Shown one piece after another: positions 60,675-64,000 of a stretch of 64,000 bases of DNA. The DNA comes from Mangrovimicrobium sp048323675 (lineage in GTDB: Bacteria; Pseudomonadota; Gammaproteobacteria; Pseudomonadales; Halieaceae). The DNA lies in the NCBI RefSeq assembly GCF_048323675.1, contig NZ_JBLWFK010000006.1, positions 62,001 through 126,000 of the forward strand, written 5' to 3'. The number at the start of each line of letters is the position of its first letter. Positions within the stretch are counted from its first letter, which is position 1. The notes below the pieces were generated by a model. The model was not told where the DNA came from, did no database searches, and saw only the letters and a program-made list of their open reading frames with translations. The position numbers and the translations under genes are program-made.

Positions 60675-61136
60675 ATGAAATCTTTGATCGAGACTTATGT
60701 TGAAGTCACGAACGAGTTCAACAGTGGAATTCGCAATGCCAAGCTATGGGACGACTCTCTTGAATTTGCCAATGGCAACTTTTTAAATGCGAAATACCAC
60801 TATATAGAAAAACGCGTTCAAAGCCTGAGCGAACAAAACGAAAACGGAACGGTTGGGATCAGGCCAATTCCGCAACCGTTGTATCGTCCTGAAAGTGGCA
60901 ATACCACGAACGCAATGGCGGATAGGGATGATGCACACCGGGAATATAATACCGATGAAGATAGCTTGTATTGTATTGCTATCAGCGAATTCGAGAGCAC
61001 CAGGCGTCAGATAGATGTCTGGGCACAAGCTCAGCAACTGGCACCAAACAGCTTGAGAGATGCTAAGCGCCACTATATCCGTCTCCGCGTAAACAGCTTG
61101 AAAATGGCTGTGGGCGTCAACATCGACAGCCATTAA
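60675..61136 (+). CDS. Orphan protein with two ~45-residue repeats
   Basis: 153 residues, AT-rich codons, AGAGG just before the ATG. No family recognised. Two repeats can be aligned by eye: 'NAKYHYIEKRVQSL' at about 38-51 and 'DAKRHYIRLRVNSL' at about 130-143, each preceded by a similar helix-like segment ('EVTNEFNSGIRNAKLWDDSL' and 'AISEFESTRRQIDVWAQAQQ'). Charged, soluble and probably helical. It stands alone in the low-GC patch and may be a recent acquisition. Confidence 0.65.
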   Translation: MKSLIETYVEVTNEFNSGIRNAKLWDDSLEFANGNFLNAKYHYIEKRVQSLSEQNENGTVGIRPIPQPLYRPESGNTTNAMADRDDAHREYNTDEDSLYCIAISEFESTRRQIDVWAQAQQLAPNSLRDAKRHYIRLRVNSLKMAVGVNIDSH

Positions 61137-61191
61137 CACCATAAAATTCCTTTTCCTGAAAGCGGTTCGTCATCACAGAGTTTGAAAATTC

Positions 61192-61222
61192 TCCACAACG
61201 CTCCGACCTCTAGCGTTGTGGA
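61192..61222. terminator. Strong hairpin between convergent genes
   Basis: Perfect 11-bp stem TCCACAACGCT / AGCGTTGTGGA with a 9-base loop, about midway between the stop of the orphan gene (61136, plus) and the stop of the hydrolase (61280, minus). On the minus strand the stem is followed by a few T residues (GAATTTTC), so it may end both transcripts. Confidence 0.6.
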
Positions 61223-61279
61223 TATGCTTTCCGGTCCAGTCTCATGCAGATATCCATTGGAACAGTCGAGTAGGCCAAT

Positions 61280-62047
61280 TTACCTGGGAGACAGCGGACC
61301 CACTGGAACAGAATCTACAGCCCGCATGAGTGCATCGACCAGTTCCGCAGGTTTGCTGAAAAAAGGAGAATGTGAAGCGTCGATCAGTACAGGGTTCACC
61401 CCTAGGCGCTGTATCACCTGATCACTCATGCTTGTTGGCATCGCCCGGTCCTGCTCGCAGAGAATGAAACTGCGCGGCAATTGCGCGGACCAGAAGTCTG
61501 GCACGTGAATCGCCTCGGTATTGAACAGGAGTGGCGCCGGAGTCAGGCGGTCATAGGCCCAGCGAACCGTTGCTTCGTCACAGTCGTGGTAGAAAAATCC
61601 CTTGGCCTTTTCCGGGTCGCACACCTCCAGCCGGCCGTCATCGGTGGTCCGCAGGAAGCCCAGCATGCCGGTCTCGTCATCCATCAACTGGGTGACAGCG
61701 CCGTCATTGTTGTCCTGCGCGCCGCCGGTGGCTTCGACGATAGTTTTGCCCTCGATGGGCAGACCCGCCGCCAGGAATACCAGGTGCCCTACCCTGTCGA
61801 TGGCCGCGTTGGCGGCGACGCAAATGTCGTAACCGCCGCCGGAATGGCCGACCAGTACGTCACCGGGCTCCAGCACTTCGAGGATGGCGTCGCGGCGGTC
61901 CGCGAGGGTCGAGCGTTCATCCCGGCGCGAGCCGTGGCCGGGCAGGTCGATGGCGATGCCTGCGTGGCCCAGTTTTTCCAGTTCCGGGATCACGCGGTCC
62001 CAGCACCAGGCGCCGTGGAATCCGCCGTGAATCAATACAAATCGCAT
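61280..62047 (-). CDS. Alpha/beta-fold hydrolase
   Basis: 255 residues, cytoplasmic. 'FVLIHGGFHGAWCWDRV' (oxyanion region), nucleophile Ser69 in 'LVGHSGGGYD', acid in 'ILCEQDRAMPTSM' and His in 'DASHSPFFSKP'. The opening 'HGGFHGAWCW' is typical of the MenH/salicylate-binding-protein/hydroxynitrile lyase-like esterases. Not in a clear operon. Confidence 0.92.
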   Translation of the reverse strand: MRFVLIHGGFHGAWCWDRVIPELEKLGHAGIAIDLPGHGSRRDERSTLADRRDAILEVLEPGDVLVGHSGGGYDICVAANAAIDRVGHLVFLAAGLPIEGKTIVEATGGAQDNNDGAVTQLMDDETGMLGFLRTTDDGRLEVCDPEKAKGFFYHDCDEATVRWAYDRLTPAPLLFNTEAIHVPDFWSAQLPRSFILCEQDRAMPTSMSDQVIQRLGVNPVLIDASHSPFFSKPAELVDALMRAVDSVPVGPLSPR

Positions 62048-62121
62048 ATCTCATCCTTCTTATGGTTATCGTTCGGGTGCAGCAGGTTCCGTAAGGCAGC
62101 TGAACCCGCAAATGCAGCAGG

Positions 62122-62466
62122 CTACTCCCGCCGTTTCCGCGACGGGTCTGCCGCGAGATCGTTGGCCATCGCCTCCAGGGTTTCGATCGCCTCGTCCATG
62201 GTCGCGTGGCCCTTGTCCTTGTACTCGTCGAACAGGTTGATATAGCGGTCGGTCTTGCGCCCGAACACCATCAGCCGCAGGTAAAGGCTGCTTTCCAGGG
62301 TGGGACTGGTGAGGGCATCGATGCAAAAGACCACGATGCTGAGCGGGCTCATAATGAGGTCGCGCAGCGCGTCTGCGGCGAGCTTGATCTGGAAAGCCAC
62401 CAGGTGGCGCAGTGCCTTCCAGAAAGTAATCCTTACCGGTGCCTCTTTCGTCTTGCGGAAAAACAT
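62122..62466 (-). CDS. Hypothetical membrane-associated protein (114 aa)
   Basis: 114 residues, amphipathic N-terminus ('ITFWKALRHLVAFQIKL'), one hydrophobic stretch ('LIMSPLSIVVFCIDALTS') and an acidic helical tail ('DEAIETLEAMANDLAADPS'). I do not recognise a family. Codon use is like the GC-rich neighbours, so it is probably a real gene. It lies between the hydrolase and ahpF genes on the same strand. Confidence 0.65.
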   Translation of the reverse strand: MFFRKTKEAPVRITFWKALRHLVAFQIKLAADALRDLIMSPLSIVVFCIDALTSPTLESSLYLRLMVFGRKTDRYINLFDEYKDKGHATMDEAIETLEAMANDLAADPSRKRRE

Positions 62467-62562
62467 CGCTGCCTCGAGAAGTCAATGAAAGCCCTGACCA
62501 GTATCGCGCAGTCACCAGCTAACGCAATGCCCTGCGCGCCCTTCAACCGGTATTTTACGCCC

Positions 62563-62589
62563 AAAAAAAACCGGCGCGCGAGGCGCCGG
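62563..62589 (-). terminator. Intrinsic terminator of ahpF
   Basis: Minus-strand stem CCGGCGC / GCGCCGG (62583-62589 with 62571-62577) around a 5-base loop, followed by eight T residues (complement of A62563-62570), 27 nt after the ahpF stop codon. Confidence 0.9.
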
Positions 62590-62616
62590 CAAAGTAGGGT
62601 CTCCTGGCCGCTGGGG

Positions 62617-64000
62617 TTAGGCGGCCATTTCTTCTTCGCTCGGCAGCGGATTGAGCATCAGGTACTCGAATGCCGCCAGTGAAGCCTTGGCGCCCTCTCC
62701 CATGGAGATGACGATCTGTTTGTAGGGCACGGTAGTGACGTCGCCGCAGGCGTAGATGCCCTCCTCCGAGGTGCGACCCTTCTCGTCGATTACCACTTCG
62801 CCGTGTTTGGTGCGCTCGACCACCCCGTCGAGGAACTGGCTGTTGGGCACCAGGCCGATCTGCACGAACACGCCGGCGAGTTCCACCTGTTTCTGTTCAC
62901 CGCTGTCGCGCTCCTCGTAGGCGATCGCGTTGACCTTGCCGTTCGCGGCGAGAACTTCTTTCGTCGCCACATTGCGCAGGATGGTGATGTTGTCGCGCTT
63001 CTCTGCCTGGTCCACCAGCACCTTGTCGGCCTTCAGTTCGGGCAGGAACTCGAACACGGTCACTGAGTTGACGATACCCGCCAGGTCCAGCGCCGCCTCG
63101 ATACCGGAATTGCCGCCGCCGATCACCGCCACGTCCTTGCCCTTGAAGAAGGGGCCGTCGCAGTGCGGGCAATAGGCCACCCCGTTACCGATGTTCTCTT
63201 TTTCACCCGGCACGCCCAGCTCGCGCCAGCGGGCGCCCGTGGCGACGATGATGGTGCGGGTCTCGATGCGCTCGCCGGAGGACAGGGTCAGGCGCTTGAT
63301 GACGCCCTTCTCGATGTCGGTGACCCGGAGGTGTTCCTTCAGGTTCACCTCGTACTCGCGCAGGTGTTGCAGCATCGCGCCGGACAGTTCCGGGCCGGTG
63401 GTGTAGGGCACGGAGATCAGGTTCTCGATGCCCATGGTGTCCTTCACCTGGCCGCCGATGCGGTCGGCGACGATGGTCACCTTGAGGCCCTTGCGCGCGG
63501 CGTAGATCGCCGCGGAAACGCCGGCCGGGCCGCCGCCGATCACGGTCACATCCTGCAGCGGCAGGCTGGCTGTGTCCGCGGGTTTGGCGATTTCCGGGTA
63601 GGCTTCCAGCAGCTTGTCCACCAGCGCGGCCGCATCAACCTTGCCGTTGGCGAACAGTTCACCGTTCAGGTAAACGCTGGGCACGCCCTGGATCTCGCGC
63701 TCCTCGATCAGTTGCGGGTAGAGGCCGCCGTCGATCATCTCCGCGGTAATGCGCGGGTTGAGTAGGGCGAACTGGTTCAGGGCCTGCACCACGTCCGGGC
63801 AGTTGTGGCAGCTCAGGCTGATGAACACCTCGAAGTGCAGGTCTTCGCTAACATTGCCGATCATACCGGCGATACTCTCGTCCAGCTTGATCGCGGTGCC
63901 GGAGCTGTGCAGCAGGGCAAGTACCAGCGAGTTGAACTCGTGGCCGCCGGGGATGCCGGAGAAGCGGATACCGGTGTCCACGCCATCCGCCTCCAGCAGG
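62617..64000 (-). CDS. ahpF: Alkyl hydroperoxide reductase subunit F (N-terminus outside window)
   Basis: At least 460 residues; the frame runs past the right edge, so roughly the first 60 residues of a ~520-residue AhpF are missing. N-terminal double-thioredoxin domain with redox pair 'SLSCHNCPDV', followed by a TrxB-like flavoprotein: 'VIGGGPAGVSAAIYAARKG' (FAD), 'AYCPHCDGPFF' (CxxC) and 'AVIGGGNSGIEAALDLAG' (NADH). AhpF passes electrons from NADH to AhpC to reduce peroxides. ahpC is expected upstream, beyond the window; the whole unit is probably OxyR-controlled, which cannot be seen here. Confidence 0.97.
   Translation of the reverse strand, partial: LLEADGVDTGIRFSGIPGGHEFNSLVLALLHSSGTAIKLDESIAGMIGNVSEDLHFEVFISLSCHNCPDVVQALNQFALLNPRITAEMIDGGLYPQLIEEREIQGVPSVYLNGELFANGKVDAAALVDKLLEAYPEIAKPADTASLPLQDVTVIGGGPAGVSAAIYAARKGLKVTIVADRIGGQVKDTMGIENLISVPYTTGPELSGAMLQHLREYEVNLKEHLRVTDIEKGVIKRLTLSSGERIETRTIIVATGARWRELGVPGEKENIGNGVAYCPHCDGPFFKGKDVAVIGGGNSGIEAALDLAGIVNSVTVFEFLPELKADKVLVDQAEKRDNITILRNVATKEVLAANGKVNAIAYEERDSGEQKQVELAGVFVQIGLVPNSQFLDGVVERTKHGEVVIDEKGRTSEEGIYACGDVTTVPYKQIVISMGEGAKASLAAFEYLMLNPLPSEEEMAA

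Overview
The window is GC-rich (an AT-richer patch lies at about 59.7-61.3 kb), densely packed and arranged in short operons. Gene content suggests a marine gammaproteobacterium of the Halieaceae/Spongiibacteraceae type: two catabolic TonB-dependent receptors, several Tat-exported DUF1838 proteins, VAO-type flavoproteins, a P450, a PQQ dehydrogenase, and YhbW-, PqiA-, NudC- and AhpF-like genes. The taxonomic assignment is an inference from gene content only.

Layout. (A) 1-5.4 kb: the end of a GntR/UTRA regulator, converging on a minus-strand operon of LeuC-like, LeuD-like, Fe-type alcohol dehydrogenase, isocitrate lyase/PEP-mutase-type lyase and isochorismatase-family amidase. (B) 5.6-9.1 kb: a membrane protein and a TonB receptor. 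(C) 9.5-14.8 kb: a minus-strand operon of secreted protein, DUF1838, Tat-type amine oxidase, cytochrome c and a p-cresol-methylhydroxylase-like flavoprotein. (D) 15-22.8 kb: a Crp/Fnr regulator facing a minus-strand operon hyuA-hyuB-leuC-leuD-hydrolase. (E) 23-31.7 kb: two DUF1838 proteins around a beta-lactamase-fold hydrolase, a DUF3089 hydrolase, a second VAO flavoprotein, a tandem alpha/beta-hydrolase fusion and a second Crp/Fnr paralogue. (F) 31.8-36 kb: a MITE-like repeat with 7-bp tandem repeats, a TonB receptor, a hypothetical gene and a frameshifted cupin. (G) 36.3-45.3 kb: SDR, GPH transporter, FAD monooxygenase, HMG-CoA-lyase-like lyase with class III CoA-transferase, and divergently an isochorismatase-family amidase with two PuuE/imidase-like deacetylase-fold hydrolases; then a VOC protein. 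(H) 45.5-51.8 kb: mixed and housekeeping genes. (I) 52.1-59.7 kb: a plus-strand operon of MDR, MFS, PQQ dehydrogenase, SnoaL, DUF7064-like and CPT-like kinase, then a P450. (J) 59.7-64 kb: an AT-rich patch with an orphan two-repeat protein, a hydrolase, a small protein and ahpF (cut by the window edge).

How the genes may work together (inference): the two cyclic-imide-hydrolase-like proteins and the isochorismatase-type half-amidases could open an alkyl-maleimide to an alkyl-maleamate and then an alkyl-maleate. The aconitase-fold LeuCD pairs could hydrate that to an alkyl-malate. It could then be cleaved either as the free acid (isocitrate lyase/PEP-mutase family, like dimethylmalate lyase) or as a CoA ester (CaiB-type transferase plus HMGL-type lyase, like citramalyl-CoA lyase). 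Operons A and G share the same unusual 20-bp operator (TTGATAT-N6-ATATCAA) about 45-50 nt before the first gene, which supports this link. Separately, TGAC-N4-RTCA boxes, the shape expected for the two FNR-like regulators here, occur in several intergenic regions in front of the other catabolic genes.
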